Notes under the pieces: generated by a model | The model's input: the letters and a program-made list of their open reading frames with translations, nothing else | The model's database searches: none | What the model was told of the DNA's origin: nothing | Shown here: piece by piece, positions 1-7,995 of the stretch | How the letters are laid out: each line of letters opens with the position of its first letter | Numbering within the stretch: the first letter of the stretch is position 1 | Position numbers and translations under genes: made by a program | Assembly (NCBI GenBank): GCA_003162415.1 | Contig: PMOL01000011.1 | Location: 257,415 to 321,414, forward strand | Direction of reading: 5' to 3' | Source of the DNA: Candidatus Dormiibacterota bacterium | Lineage (GTDB): Bacteria; Chloroflexota; Dormibacteria; Aeolococcales; Aeolococcaceae | DNA length: 64,000 nt

Positions 1-22
1 TCCGTGGACGGCCGGGAGCGAG

Positions 23-1603
23 CTAGTCCGTTGCCGTGCTTGCCGCCTCGGCGGCGTACCGCGGGAGATGCACGTCGTCCGACCCGGCGAAGCGCATCGC
101 ACCGGCGACGAGGTGATGACCCGCAACTTCGTCGATGAGCCGGAGCATCTCCTGGCAGAGTTGCCGGTAGCTCGGATGCCCTTGCGGAGACGTGCGCAGC
201 TCGATCATGTGCATCGCCTCGCGAGCGTTGAGCTTGATGAGGTAGCGCATCCGGTGACCGAGGGTGACGAGGTACCCGGCCTGTTGCGGGAAGGCGTCGA
301 CGATCTCGCGATATGCGGCTTCGGCCTCCCTCACGGCCACGTGCCATCGCTCCCCGAGCCCGGCGTCGACCACCGCGTCGGGCACCTCGTACCCGAGCGT
401 CGGCGTCAACTCCTGCCACTGCAGCGTGAGCATGCGATGGCGCTGTAAGTCGCGGAATGCGCCGTAGTCAGAGATGACTTCGAAGGTGTAGTCGCAGTGC
501 TCGAAACCGCGTCCCGGACGGTGGCGGCGGTTGCCTCGATGCCCCACGGCGGCGGCGAACAGCTCGGCACGACCCACGTCCGAGAGCGGCCGCACAGCAG
601 CGAGCAATCGTTCCTCTGATGCATGCGAATACGGGAAGAGCGCAGCCGCCAGGATGCGGTCCTCGCCGGCGCCGTCCCAGTCGACCAGGGTCACACCAGG
701 CGGCCCCCATTCGTTCTCGGGGGACAGGACGCCGGCATCCCCGGCAAGGGCGGCCGCGGTCTCGCGCAGGTAGTCGACCCAGACGCCGCCGCGGTCGGGG
801 CGGTCGAGGCGGGTCAGGAACTCCGGGATCAGCTGCTGCAGCTCGGTATTGATGAGGTCCGCGTAGGCGCGCGCTTCGGGCAACGGGTGGGCGCGGAGAC
901 GGAGGACCAGCTGCTCGTACGACTGTGGCGAGGCGAACATGCCGACGTTGCTCACCGTCCCGGCTGGGAGCAGACCGCGCATCAGATCGAGCGCCAGCGC
1001 TCGGATCGCTCGTTTGCGGGCGTTCGCGTCCGGCTCCTGCGGCAGCGTCTCGTCGAGATGCTTCGTCAGCGGCTCGCGCAACTCCGAATAGGTGTCGAAC
1101 AGCATGTCCATGGCTCGGAGGTAGGTGGCTCCGAGTGGCGATGCGAGCAGCTCACGGTCACGGAGGTAGCGGTAGTGACCGTCGCGGCGGTCCGTGTATG
1201 GGATGTAGCGCGTCGACTGTTCGAGGTAGGCGGCGAGCCGCCCCCATTCGATTGCCTTGGCAAGCGGCTGCGAGACCTGCTCGCAGGCGAGATGCACTCC
1301 CGCGAGCTGCGCCACCGAGTCGTCCCCGTACTCGGCGAGCACCCGGCCGAACAGATCCGAGGCACGCTCGCGACCGGCGTCCGCTGCGGTCGTCTGGCCA
1401 GGGTCACCACCGGCGAGGAACTCGTCGACGAGCAGGCGGCGAAGGCTCTTCGAGCTGCGGCTGTAGCGGGCGAACAGGGCCGCCGCGGTCACCTGGGGCA
1501 GGTTGGTGAGGGCGAACACCGGCAGGTCCAGGTTGGTCACGTGTGGCGCGAGCAGCGCCTGCTCCTCGGCGGTGAAGGCTTCGACGTAGTAGTCGGCGAT
1601 CAT
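23..1603 (-). CDS. FAD-dependent thymidylate synthase (ThyX)-like protein with two ThyX-related halves
   Basis: The protein (526 aa) is about twice the length of ordinary ThyX (about 220-260 aa). The first half carries ThyX-like segments, YGDDSVAQ near residue 92 and EQSTRYIPY near 128. The second half has RHRMLTLQW near 388, at the place of the ThyX signature RHRxxSxNxxS, with Ser and Asn replaced by Thr and Gln, followed by NAREAMHMIELR near 459. It reads as an internal duplication of the ThyX fold. Classical ThyX makes dTMP from dUMP with FAD, NADPH and methylene-tetrahydrofolate; whether this long form does so is not shown, because the signature is altered. I chose ATG at 1603 over TTG at 1612: a TAGAGT -10 lies 8 bases upstream and there is no Shine-Dalgarno. 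It is divergent from the Fe-S protein gene at 1683. Confidence 0.8.
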   Translation of the reverse strand: MIADYYVEAFTAEEQALLAPHVTNLDLPVFALTNLPQVTAAALFARYSRSSKSLRRLLVDEFLAGGDPGQTTAADAGRERASDLFGRVLAEYGDDSVAQLAGVHLACEQVSQPLAKAIEWGRLAAYLEQSTRYIPYTDRRDGHYRYLRDRELLASPLGATYLRAMDMLFDTYSELREPLTKHLDETLPQEPDANARKRAIRALALDLMRGLLPAGTVSNVGMFASPQSYEQLVLRLRAHPLPEARAYADLINTELQQLIPEFLTRLDRPDRGGVWVDYLRETAAALAGDAGVLSPENEWGPPGVTLVDWDGAGEDRILAAALFPYSHASEERLLAAVRPLSDVGRAELFAAAVGHRGNRRHRPGRGFEHCDYTFEVISDYGAFRDLQRHRMLTLQWQELTPTLGYEVPDAVVDAGLGERWHVAVREAEAAYREIVDAFPQQAGYLVTLGHRMRYLIKLNAREAMHMIELRTSPQGHPSYRQLCQEMLRLIDEVAGHHLVAGAMRFAGSDDVHLPRYAAEAASTATD

Positions 1604-1611
1604 CGAACGCA

Positions 1612-1617
1612 ACTCTA
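1612..1617 (-). promoter_or_regulatory. -10 element TAGAGT of the ThyX-like gene (leaderless type)
   Basis: TAGAGT on the minus strand ends 8 bases before the ATG at 1603. No Shine-Dalgarno is visible, so the transcript probably starts at or next to the start codon. Confidence 0.5.
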
Positions 1618-1667
1618 CGTATCGACGAGGCTGGCCAGCGCCGGGTGGAGCGCTGTGCGATCTCGTC

Positions 1668-1673
1668 TACAAT
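1668..1673 (+). promoter_or_regulatory. -10 element TACAAT of the Fe-S protein gene (leaderless type)
   Basis: TACAAT lies 9 bases before the ATG at 1683, with no Shine-Dalgarno between them. This suggests a leaderless mRNA. Confidence 0.5.
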
Positions 1674-1682
1674 CCGGGCCCA

Positions 1683-2993
1683 ATGGCCGGCGCCGCCGTC
1701 CCGACCCCCCGCTTCCTTGCTGACGTCTACGAGGCGGCGAGCGAGTGCAACAAGTGCTCGCTGTGTCAGGCCACGTGTCCAGCATACGTCGTCAATCCCG
1801 TGGAATGGGAGACGGCTCGCGGACGCATCGCCCTGATCCGTGACGCCATGGAAGGTCGCCTCGAGCTGCGCGATATCGAGGACGGCCCGCTCTCGAGCTG
1901 CCTCACCTGCGACAACTGCGTCGCCGCGTGCGCGCCCCGGGTGCCGACCGGGCACATCGTGAGCCGGGCGCGTCAGGAGCTACATGCGCAGGAGGGCTAT
2001 CCCTGGGCACAGTCCTTCGCGTTGCGAAGTGTCCTGCCACGACCCGGCGCGCTGCGGGCACTGCACGGTTTCGCCCGCTTCACACGGCGCACCGGGTTGT
2101 ACGGACTTGCTCGTCGCACCGGCTTGCTGTCATGGCTCGGCACCCTCGGTGCGCTCGCCGAGCAGGGCGGTCCGCCGCCCGACAGGACCGTTTACCAGAT
2201 GCTCGGTGATCTTCCCGATGCTGCACAGCCGGTGCGTGGCACGGTGGCGATGCTGGTGTGCTGCCTCTCGAATCTCACCGCGCCCGAGGCCACCGACGCA
2301 ACCATCCGGGTGCTGCTCGCATCCGGCTACGACGTTCATGTCCCGCAACTTGGGTGCAGCGGTCTGCCCGCGCGCACGCTCGGCGACCGCGACGCCATGG
2401 TGGACATGGCGGTCAAGAACAGCGCCGTGTTGAGTCGTCTCGACGTCGATGCGTATATCGGTGACACCGCATCCTGCACCGAGCACTACCGCGAGTACGG
2501 CAGCATCGCCGGGGATGATCGCCAGGTCGGCGAGCGTGCCCGCGAGGTCGCGCATCACACCGCGCTCGCCAGCGACTTCCTCGATCGCAACGGGGTGCGC
2601 GGAGACCTCGGTCCGCTGCGTTGGCGCGTGACCATCGACGAACCGTGCGCACTGCCGATCGACGGCCCCGAGCGCGGTGCGACGCGACGGCTGCTCGAGC
2701 AGATCCCGTATCTCGAGATCGTGCCGCTGCACGAGCGGGCAATGTGCTGCGGTGGGGCGGGCACGTACTTTGCCCGGCAGCCCGAGCGCAGCGAGGCGAT
2801 CCTGCAGCGCAAGTTCGAGAACATCCGCGCCAGCGGCGCGGAGATCGTGGTCACCGAGAACATCTCCTGCCTGCTCCAGCTTCGCGCCGGAGCGGCACGC
2901 TACGCGCCCAACGTCAAGGTGATGCACATCATGGAGGTGATGCTCGCCTCGCTCCAGGGCGCGGAGCGCCGTCGCGCCGTGCTCGCCGGCTAA
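1683..2993 (+). CDS. (Fe-S)-binding protein, GlcF/LutA-like (CCG domain)
   Basis: The protein (436 aa) has two N-terminal 4Fe-4S motifs of the CxxCxxCxxxC type, Cys22-25-28-32 and Cys73-76-79-83. A CCG-domain region follows; its second motif is intact (CCGGAG near residue 365) and its first is degenerate (CCLSN near 195). This is the architecture of the iron-sulfur subunit of glycolate or lactate oxidation complexes and of HdrD-like electron carriers. The partner flavoprotein (GlcD/LutB-type) is not adjacent, so the substrate is open. An electron-transfer role from an organic acid oxidase is inference. The gene is convergent with hemQ, and the two stop codons overlap at 2990-2993. Confidence 0.85.
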   Translation: MAGAAVPTPRFLADVYEAASECNKCSLCQATCPAYVVNPVEWETARGRIALIRDAMEGRLELRDIEDGPLSSCLTCDNCVAACAPRVPTGHIVSRARQELHAQEGYPWAQSFALRSVLPRPGALRALHGFARFTRRTGLYGLARRTGLLSWLGTLGALAEQGGPPPDRTVYQMLGDLPDAAQPVRGTVAMLVCCLSNLTAPEATDATIRVLLASGYDVHVPQLGCSGLPARTLGDRDAMVDMAVKNSAVLSRLDVDAYIGDTASCTEHYREYGSIAGDDRQVGERAREVAHHTALASDFLDRNGVRGDLGPLRWRVTIDEPCALPIDGPERGATRRLLEQIPYLEIVPLHERAMCCGGAGTYFARQPERSEAILQRKFENIRASGAEIVVTENISCLLQLRAGAARYAPNVKVMHIMEVMLASLQGAERRRAVLAG

Positions 2994-3739
2994 CCCAGGG
3001 CGGAGAGCGCCTCGTCCACACCCATCGCGATGCAGGTGAACGACGGCACGTCGCGCACCGTGTGCGTCGACGCCTCGCTGCCACGCATCTCGTGCACGAG
3101 GTCGAGAAAGTCCGCCACCGAGTCGCTCTCGAATGCGACCACGAATTCCTGGTCGTCGAGGCCGAAGGAATAGGTGGTGTTGATCTTCACGCCCGGATAG
3201 TTGTGGCCCATGGCGATGTGCTCGCTCATCTGCCGTTGCCGTTCCTCGGCGCTGAGCCGGTACCACGCGCGAGTCTTCACGAACGGATATACGAACAGGT
3301 AGCGACGGCCGGTGGGAGCGATGACCAGCCGGTTGCTCCTCCCCTCCTGGTTCTCGTGGCGGTGCTTCTCGACGTACATGCTCTGCTTGGTCATCGAGAA
3401 GTAGCTGTACGGCGAGTCGAGGTACGCGGCCAGCCGGGTGCGGTTGAGGCGGGCGGAGAACTCGTGGAGGTCGTCGACCCGCTCGCTCACCAGCCAGAGC
3501 ATGAAGTCGGCATCGCCGCGAGTCCCCACCGTGCTGTACGAACGGATGAGCACACGTTCGCGGTCACCGATCTCGCGAACCAGCGCGGCCACCTCCTCGC
3601 GATCGGCTGCGCGCTCGGTCGCCGGACGCAGGCGCCACTCGGGCTGGACGCGGTAGAAGGCAAAGCGGATGTGCTGCCGCGCGGTGGGGACCGGTGCCGT
3701 CGCATCGCGGACGGTCAGTGGCGCGGTCACCTCAGACAT
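2990..3739 (-). CDS. hemQ: coproheme decarboxylase HemQ (chlorite dismutase family)
   Basis: The protein (249 aa) matches the length of HemQ, the last enzyme of the Gram-positive coproporphyrin-dependent heme pathway, which turns Fe-coproporphyrin III into heme b by two oxidative decarboxylations. The family segment RQRQMSEHIAMGH near residues 168-180 holds the candidate proximal heme-ligand His, and the YFSMTKQSMY segment lies in the substrate pocket region. No other heme genes are nearby. The start is ATG at 3739, with TACGAT 9 bases upstream and no Shine-Dalgarno. True chlorite dismutase is the alternative, but the length and sequence style fit HemQ better. Confidence 0.9.
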   Translation of the reverse strand: MSEVTAPLTVRDATAPVPTARQHIRFAFYRVQPEWRLRPATERAADREEVAALVREIGDRERVLIRSYSTVGTRGDADFMLWLVSERVDDLHEFSARLNRTRLAAYLDSPYSYFSMTKQSMYVEKHRHENQEGRSNRLVIAPTGRRYLFVYPFVKTRAWYRLSAEERQRQMSEHIAMGHNYPGVKINTTYSFGLDDQEFVVAFESDSVADFLDLVHEMRGSEASTHTVRDVPSFTCIAMGVDEALSALG

Positions 3740-3748
3740 GGTCCAGGC

Positions 3749-3754
3749 ATCGTA
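3749..3754 (-). promoter_or_regulatory. -10 element TACGAT of hemQ (leaderless type)
   Basis: TACGAT on the minus strand sits 9 bases before the hemQ ATG, with no ribosome-binding site between. Confidence 0.5.
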
Positions 3755-3766
3755 CCCGAGGCCCCA

Positions 3767-4315
3767 TCACTCTCCGCTGCGAACCGCCTCGGCCAGGGCG
3801 CGCTTGCGGAGCAGGCGTTGCTCGCGGCGGACGCGGGCCTCAGCCTGGCGCTGACGCTCTTCCCCCGTGACCGCGATGACCTTGGCGACCTCAGCCGGCC
3901 TGCCGTCGCGGTCGAGGCCGACGTAAACGAGGTGCGCGGTGGCCACATGGAGCTTGTCGCCCGATGGGATTCGCTCGACATCGACACGAACGCTGATCTC
4001 CATCGATGTGCGGTGCGCGTCATTGACTCGCGCACGCACGGTGAGCAGGTCGCCGATGTAGACGGGTGCGAGAAAGCTCATCTCGTCCATGGTCGCGGTC
4101 ACCACCCGTCGCCGCGCGTGCTTGACGGCTGCGATCCCGGCCGCGGTGTCGACCAGCCGCATGATTGTGCCGCCATGCACGTACCCGGAGTTGTTGGCGT
4201 GCTCGATCTCCATCGCGACCGACAGCAACGTCTCGGAGTCGGAGGACTGACGCGGGGTGAGATCCACGTTGTTGTACAGATCGTTGCGATCCTCTCGCGA
4301 GCGAATGAAGTCCAT
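3767..4315 (-). CDS. acyl-CoA thioesterase, hotdog fold (YciA/BACH-like)
   Basis: The protein (182 aa) has one hotdog domain. A typical active-site and CoA-contacting region runs from EIEHANNSGYVHGGTIMRL to the LVDTAAG helix near residues 38-60, and a basic coiled C-terminal tail follows. The family hydrolyses acyl-CoA to free acid and CoA in the cytoplasm. The reading frame is open further upstream, but the ATG at 4315 is chosen because its A is shared with the TGA of the upstream amidohydrolase (TGATG junction), which implies translational coupling. Substrate chain length cannot be read from the sequence. Confidence 0.85.
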   Translation of the reverse strand: MDFIRSREDRNDLYNNVDLTPRQSSDSETLLSVAMEIEHANNSGYVHGGTIMRLVDTAAGIAAVKHARRRVVTATMDEMSFLAPVYIGDLLTVRARVNDAHRTSMEISVRVDVERIPSGDKLHVATAHLVYVGLDRDGRPAEVAKVIAVTGEERQRQAEARVRREQRLLRKRALAEAVRSGE

Positions 4316-5508
4316 CAGCCGAGGACATCCAGGCTGGCGCGGACCAGTGTCTCGACGCCGACCGGCAGGGCGGCCTCGTCGATATCGAAGTAGGCGCTGT
4401 GGTGCGGGGGCACCGCGCCCCGTTCGGGATGGCCGGCGCCGACCAGGAAGTAGCATCCCGGCGCGCGCTCCAGGAAGCAGGAGATGTCGTCGCCGACGGT
4501 GATCGGCACCGCGAGGTCCACGTGGTCCTCACCGACGGTCGCCGCGGCGGCACGCTGCACCAGGTCGGCCGTCGCCGCATCGGACACGACCGGCGGGCAG
4601 CCGCTGCCACGCCAGAAGTGCGCCTCGGCACCGTACCCACTGGCCACGGCGGTCGCGATCTCGGCGATCCGTCGGAGCAGGCGGTCGCGCTCGCTCGGGT
4701 CGATCGCGCGAGTGGTGCCGAGCAGCTCCGCGGAGTCGGCGATGACGTTGAAGGCAGTTCCTGCGGTGACGCGTCCGATGGTGATCACCGCCGGTGAGAA
4801 AGGCGACGTCTCGCGGCTGATGATCGACTGGATCGCCAGGATCACCTGAGCAGTGACCACCACGGGGTCGATCGCGGTGTGCGGCATGCCGCCGTGGCCG
4901 CCCCGGCCCTGGATCGTGACCGAGAAGCTGTCGGCGCTTCCAAAGATGACGCCAGACTTGACAGCAACTCGCCCGGTCTCGAGGGGCGCCCAGAGGTGAA
5001 TGCCGAGGACACGGTCGACGCCCTCGGCGGCGCCGTCCGCGATCATCGGCATCGCGCCGGAGGCGGTTTCCTCGGCGGGCTGGAAACAGAGACGCACGCG
5101 ACCCGACCAGCTGTCGCGCAGGGCGACCAGCGCGGTCGCCGCCCCGAGGGTCATGGCAACGTGACCGTCGTGCCCGCACGCGTGCATCACGCCGTCGACC
5201 TCGGACGTGACCACGCGGCCCTCGCCCCGCTCAGTGATCGGCAGCGCGTCCATGTCGGCTCGCAGCATCAGGGTCGGCCCCGGCTTGCCGCTGTCGAGGT
5301 CGGCGATCACGCCGGTCCCGCCCACGCCGGTGCGAATCGTGAAGCCGAGGTCGGCGCTGCGCTCCGCGACCAGCCCGGCGGTATCGCGTTCCTGGAGTGA
5401 CAACTCCGGATGCCGGTGGAGCGCGCGCCTGGTTTCGATGACCTCCTCGCGAGTCCTGTCGACCTCGGCGCGAATGCGCGCTTCGGCGTCCACCGCGACG
5501 CCGCTCAC
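4315..5508 (-). CDS. M20 family metallo-amidohydrolase (hippurate / N-acyl amino acid hydrolase type)
   Basis: The protein (397 aa) has the M20D peptidase/amidohydrolase signatures: RADMDALP (residues 83-90), the metal ligand motif HACGHDGH (109-116) and the Glu-Glu pair in AEETASG near 149. Family members remove acyl groups from N-acyl amino acids (hippurate hydrolase, N-acetyl-diaminopimelate deacetylase, indole-acetyl-amino acid hydrolases). The exact substrate cannot be assigned. The start is GTG at 5508, overlapping the upstream stop as GTGA, and the stop touches the thioesterase start, so three genes are coupled: receiver-like protein, amidohydrolase, thioesterase. Confidence 0.87.
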   Translation of the reverse strand: MSGVAVDAEARIRAEVDRTREEVIETRRALHRHPELSLQERDTAGLVAERSADLGFTIRTGVGGTGVIADLDSGKPGPTLMLRADMDALPITERGEGRVVTSEVDGVMHACGHDGHVAMTLGAATALVALRDSWSGRVRLCFQPAEETASGAMPMIADGAAEGVDRVLGIHLWAPLETGRVAVKSGVIFGSADSFSVTIQGRGGHGGMPHTAIDPVVVTAQVILAIQSIISRETSPFSPAVITIGRVTAGTAFNVIADSAELLGTTRAIDPSERDRLLRRIAEIATAVASGYGAEAHFWRGSGCPPVVSDAATADLVQRAAAATVGEDHVDLAVPITVGDDISCFLERAPGCYFLVGAGHPERGAVPPHHSAYFDIDEAALPVGVETLVRASLDVLG

Positions 5509-5861
5509 GACGGGCCTGCGGCTCCGGCGCCGGAGCGTCGCAATGCGACCGCCTGGATGGAGCCGTTGTTGACGACCCGGTTCGCGCCCGCGGCGCGTGC
5601 GCGCCGGCGGAGGTCGAGGTCACCGTGGTACGAGAAGCCAACGATCTCGAGTGCGGGGCGCTCCGCGCGCAGCAGCTGGATCAGCGCGAGGCGAGGCTCG
5701 ATGGCGGTGTTGAGGTCGACGAAGACGAGGTCGACATCGGGGACCGCCGCATCCCCCGAGACCAGCACAGCGCTCCCGCCGGCCCGGCGCATCGTGGTGC
5801 TCAGCTGACTGGCGAACATGAGGTCGTCACTGACCAGCGCAACCGTGCCCGGTGAGCCCAT
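5505..5861 (-). CDS. small receiver-like (pseudo-REC) protein
   Basis: The protein (118 aa) has the alternating hydrophobic pattern of a CheY-like receiver: VALVSDD at the start with an acidic pair, then a strand ending in DLVFVDLN with a candidate phospho-acceptor Asp near residue 48. The conserved Lys of the last loop is not recognisable (VVNNGS), and there is no output domain. It may be a degenerate receiver acting by protein contact. Three in-frame ATGs exist (5873, 5870, 5861). I choose 5861, because TATGAT lies 7 bases before it and in fact contains the other two ATGs. The gene is first in the operon with the M20 hydrolase and thioesterase. Confidence 0.6.
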   Translation of the reverse strand: MGSPGTVALVSDDLMFASQLSTTMRRAGGSAVLVSGDAAVPDVDLVFVDLNTAIEPRLALIQLLRAERPALEIVGFSYHGDLDLRRRARAAGANRVVNNGSIQAVALRRSGAGAAGPS

Positions 5862-5868
5862 GCCGCCC

Positions 5869-5874
5869 ATCATA
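5869..5874 (-). promoter_or_regulatory. -10 element TATGAT of the receiver-like gene
   Basis: TATGAT on the minus strand is 7 bases before the ATG at 5861. This helps decide the start among three in-frame ATGs. Confidence 0.5.
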
Positions 5875-5878
5875 GGTG

Positions 5879-5897
5879 CGAGGGCGGTCCGCCCTCG
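5879..5897. promoter_or_regulatory. 19-bp perfect palindrome, candidate operator between divergent genes
   Basis: CGAGGGCGG, one central T, then CCGCCCTCG form a perfect inverted repeat with 9-bp arms. It lies just upstream of the -10 of the receiver-like gene and about 65 bases before the divergent 3-hydroxyacyl-CoA dehydrogenase. There is no T-run, so an operator is more likely than a terminator. Confidence 0.35.
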
Positions 5898-5963
5898 GGC
5901 AGACTGCGCCACGCGGCCGGACGCCGCGACGCCAGAACAAACGCCGCCGCAGAGGAGTGTCAC

Positions 5964-6812
5964 ATGGAGATCGGGAGCGTGGGGATCATCGGTGCCGGGC
6001 TCATGGGCTCGGGAATCGCCGAGGTGTGTGCCCGCAACGGGATCCGGACCCTGGTCACCGAGGCGGGACCCGAGCAGCTGACGGCGGGTCAGCACCGGGT
6101 GAGCGCGTCGCTCGAACGCGGTCGCAGGACCGGGAAGCTGAGCGACGAGGACGTCGAGCGGATCAACGGGTTGCTCACGTTCACACCGAGACTCGAGGAC
6201 TTCGCGGAGTGCGATTTCTGCGTCGAGGCGATCGTCGAGCAGCTGCCTGCCAAGGTCTCGCTCTTCGAGCGGCTCGACCACATCGTCTCTGAGGACGCGA
6301 TCCTCGCGACCAACACCTCAGCGCTGCCGATCATCGAGATCGCGCGCGCAACCCGGCGCCCCGACCGGGTCATCGGCACGCACTTCTTCAACCCGGCGCC
6401 GGTCATGAAGTTGATCGAGGTGGTCAGGAGCATCGCCACCAGCGACGCGACCCTGGAGGAAACCCGCGCGCTCGGTGAGCGCCTCGGCAAGCGGATCATC
6501 GTCGCGCAGGATCGCGGGGGCTTCATCGTCAACCTGCTGCTGATCCCATTCCTCACCCACGCGATCCGGCTCTACGAATCGGGGTTCGCAACCCGCGATG
6601 ACATCGATGAGGGGATGCGCCTCGGCTGCGGTCATCCCATGGGGCCCCTGCAGCTGCTCGATTACATCGGCCTCGACACCGCGATGTTCGTCTGCGAGTC
6701 CCTCTACGAGGAGTATGCGAACAGCGATTTCGCACCTCCGCCGCTGCTCCGCCGGATGGTGTCCGCCGGGTACCTCGGGAAGAAGAGCGGGCGCGGCTTC
6801 TACGAGTACTGA
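5964..6812 (+). CDS. 3-hydroxybutyryl-CoA dehydrogenase family protein
   Basis: The protein (282 aa) is the standard length of the short bacterial 3-hydroxyacyl-CoA dehydrogenase (Hbd/PaaH type). The Rossmann motif GAGLMGSG is at residues 10-17. The catalytic His lies in IGTHFFNPAP near residue 137, the region of the His-Glu dyad. The C-terminal helical domain ends in GRGFYEY. It oxidises 3-hydroxyacyl-CoA to 3-oxoacyl-CoA with NAD(P)+, or works in reverse in butanoate or PHB-type metabolism. The start is ATG at 5964, with a good Shine-Dalgarno (GAGGAG) 7 bases upstream. The gene stands alone. Confidence 0.9.
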   Translation: MEIGSVGIIGAGLMGSGIAEVCARNGIRTLVTEAGPEQLTAGQHRVSASLERGRRTGKLSDEDVERINGLLTFTPRLEDFAECDFCVEAIVEQLPAKVSLFERLDHIVSEDAILATNTSALPIIEIARATRRPDRVIGTHFFNPAPVMKLIEVVRSIATSDATLEETRALGERLGKRIIVAQDRGGFIVNLLLIPFLTHAIRLYESGFATRDDIDEGMRLGCGHPMGPLQLLDYIGLDTAMFVCESLYEEYANSDFAPPPLLRRMVSAGYLGKKSGRGFYEY

Positions 6813-6826
6813 GTCGTGCGGGCCGT

Positions 6827-7261
6827 CTAGTTGGGCCGGTCTGCCGGCACCGGCGCGGGCGCCTGACGCTCCTCGACGTTGAGGTTGACCGCGCCGATCC
6901 GTATGCCACCGGTCCAGAACTCGGTGGTGTACACCCCGGGCTCGCCGAACATCGGTTGCAGGACGGTGACCGTGGAGATGCTGATCTCCTGCCCGGGGAC
7001 GAGCCTCGCGCCCGCGGCCTGGAATTGCAGCGTCACCGGCGCCAGGACGAGCTTGCCCTGGGAGTCGGTCAGGCGAAGCTCGACCTGGTGTGCCTGCCCC
7101 ACGTCCGCGGCGCTGAACCGGAACCCGGCGACCACCGCGAAGGCCGCCCGGCCAGGAAGCGACGCCATCGAGAGTGCGCTGAACCCGCCACCGAGCACGT
7201 ACAGCTTTCCGTCGGGCGGGACCACCGCGCTGTCGGCGAAGAAAGCGAAGCTCAAATCCAT
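6827..7261 (-). CDS. DUF6941-like conserved hypothetical protein
   Basis: The protein (144 aa) is soluble and probably beta-rich, with no signal peptide or membrane segment. Its opening, FADSAVVPPDGKLYVLGGG near residues 8-26, resembles the small actinobacterial DUF6941 family, whose function is unknown. The C-terminus is Pro/Ala-rich. It is convergent with the dehydrogenase gene (14 bases between stops) and divergent from the ferredoxin-like gene. No function is assigned. Confidence 0.7.
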   Translation of the reverse strand: MDLSFAFFADSAVVPPDGKLYVLGGGFSALSMASLPGRAAFAVVAGFRFSAADVGQAHQVELRLTDSQGKLVLAPVTLQFQAAGARLVPGQEISISTVTVLQPMFGEPGVYTTEFWTGGIRIGAVNLNVEERQAPAPVPADRPN

Positions 7262-7326
7262 CGAGCGCTACTTTCGCACGCAGGCCCTGGGCGGAGCCGC
7301 GTCCGGGTGGGCGACCATTGAACGTG

Positions 7327-7662
7327 ATGAGCGATCCAGCACCGCGCAACCTGCACGTCTTCGTGTGCACGACGGTCGGACGTCACCACTGCGGCGGGCA
7401 GGGATCGGAGCACATCCTGCAGCGGTTGCGCGATGAGGTCGAGCGCCTGGAGCTGACCTGGGTGCGCACCACGAGGATGGGCTGCAACCAGCAGCACCAC
7501 CAGGGGCCGATCCTCATCGTCTACCCCGACGGGGTCTGGTACGGCCATCTGCAGGTCGCCGACGTCGACGAGATCATCGCCGAACACCTCATCGGCGGCC
7601 GTCCGGTCGAGCGCCTGCGCATCGTGCCCGACGGGCCGTGGTCCGCAACCTCGCTGACCTGA
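7327..7662 (+). CDS. thioredoxin-like (2Fe-2S) ferredoxin domain protein with a Cys-to-His ligand change
   Basis: The protein (111 aa) has the thioredoxin-fold ferredoxin layout: LHVFVCTT at the N-terminus, a second Cys in RHHCGGQGS, and the end motif ILIVYPDGVWYGHL. This family normally holds [2Fe-2S] with four Cys, the last two as CxxxC in a GCxxxCxxGP context. Here the segment reads GCNQQHHQGP, so His stands where the fourth Cys should be, and the first two Cys are close together (C-x7-C). The cluster may be Cys3-His1 ligated or lost. I used ATG at 7327; an in-frame TTG is at 7318. The gene stands alone and its partner is unknown. Confidence 0.8.
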   Translation: MSDPAPRNLHVFVCTTVGRHHCGGQGSEHILQRLRDEVERLELTWVRTTRMGCNQQHHQGPILIVYPDGVWYGHLQVADVDEIIAEHLIGGRPVERLRIVPDGPWSATSLT

Positions 7663-7721
7663 AACGGTGCGGCAGTGTAGGGTGAGTCAGACCAGTTGAC
7701 TGACAGTGGAGGCGAATCGGC

Positions 7722-7982
7722 ATGGGCTATATCCGAGGATTCATGCACGGGGCAGCGGTGGGAACCGTCGTCGGCCTCTGCGTCGCACCCCAGACGGGCG
7801 ACAAGACGCGCGCGCAACTTCGCGTCCTGAGAGCCGCCGCGCGTGAGGGCGCGATGAACACCGGGCGTGCGCTGAGCAGGGCGAAGCCGATGGCGAGCGG
7901 AGCCGCGCACCTGGTGGCCACTGCGCGCCATCGCGGCGAGCATGCTGCCAACGGGACTGCCGCGAAAGGCGCGGCCGTCTAG
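7722..7982 (+). CDS. small YtxH-like protein
   Basis: The protein (86 aa) starts with a short hydrophobic Gly-rich segment (HGAAVGTVVGLCVAPQTG, residues 9-26), followed by a basic amphipathic helix. This is the pattern of YtxH/general-stress type small proteins, where APxxG follows the membrane helix. A Shine-Dalgarno (GGAGG) stands 10 bases before the ATG, and TAGGGT at 7679-7684 is a possible -10. Function is unknown. Confidence 0.65.
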   Translation: MGYIRGFMHGAAVGTVVGLCVAPQTGDKTRAQLRVLRAAAREGAMNTGRALSRAKPMASGAAHLVATARHRGEHAANGTAAKGAAV

Positions 7983-7995
7983 GGAAGGTCTCGCT

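Noticed and set aside
2621..4393. 590-codon plus-strand open frame across the GlcF end, hemQ and the thioesterase
   Set aside because: It overlaps three well-supported genes, and its protein is a His/Arg/Val-rich antisense product.
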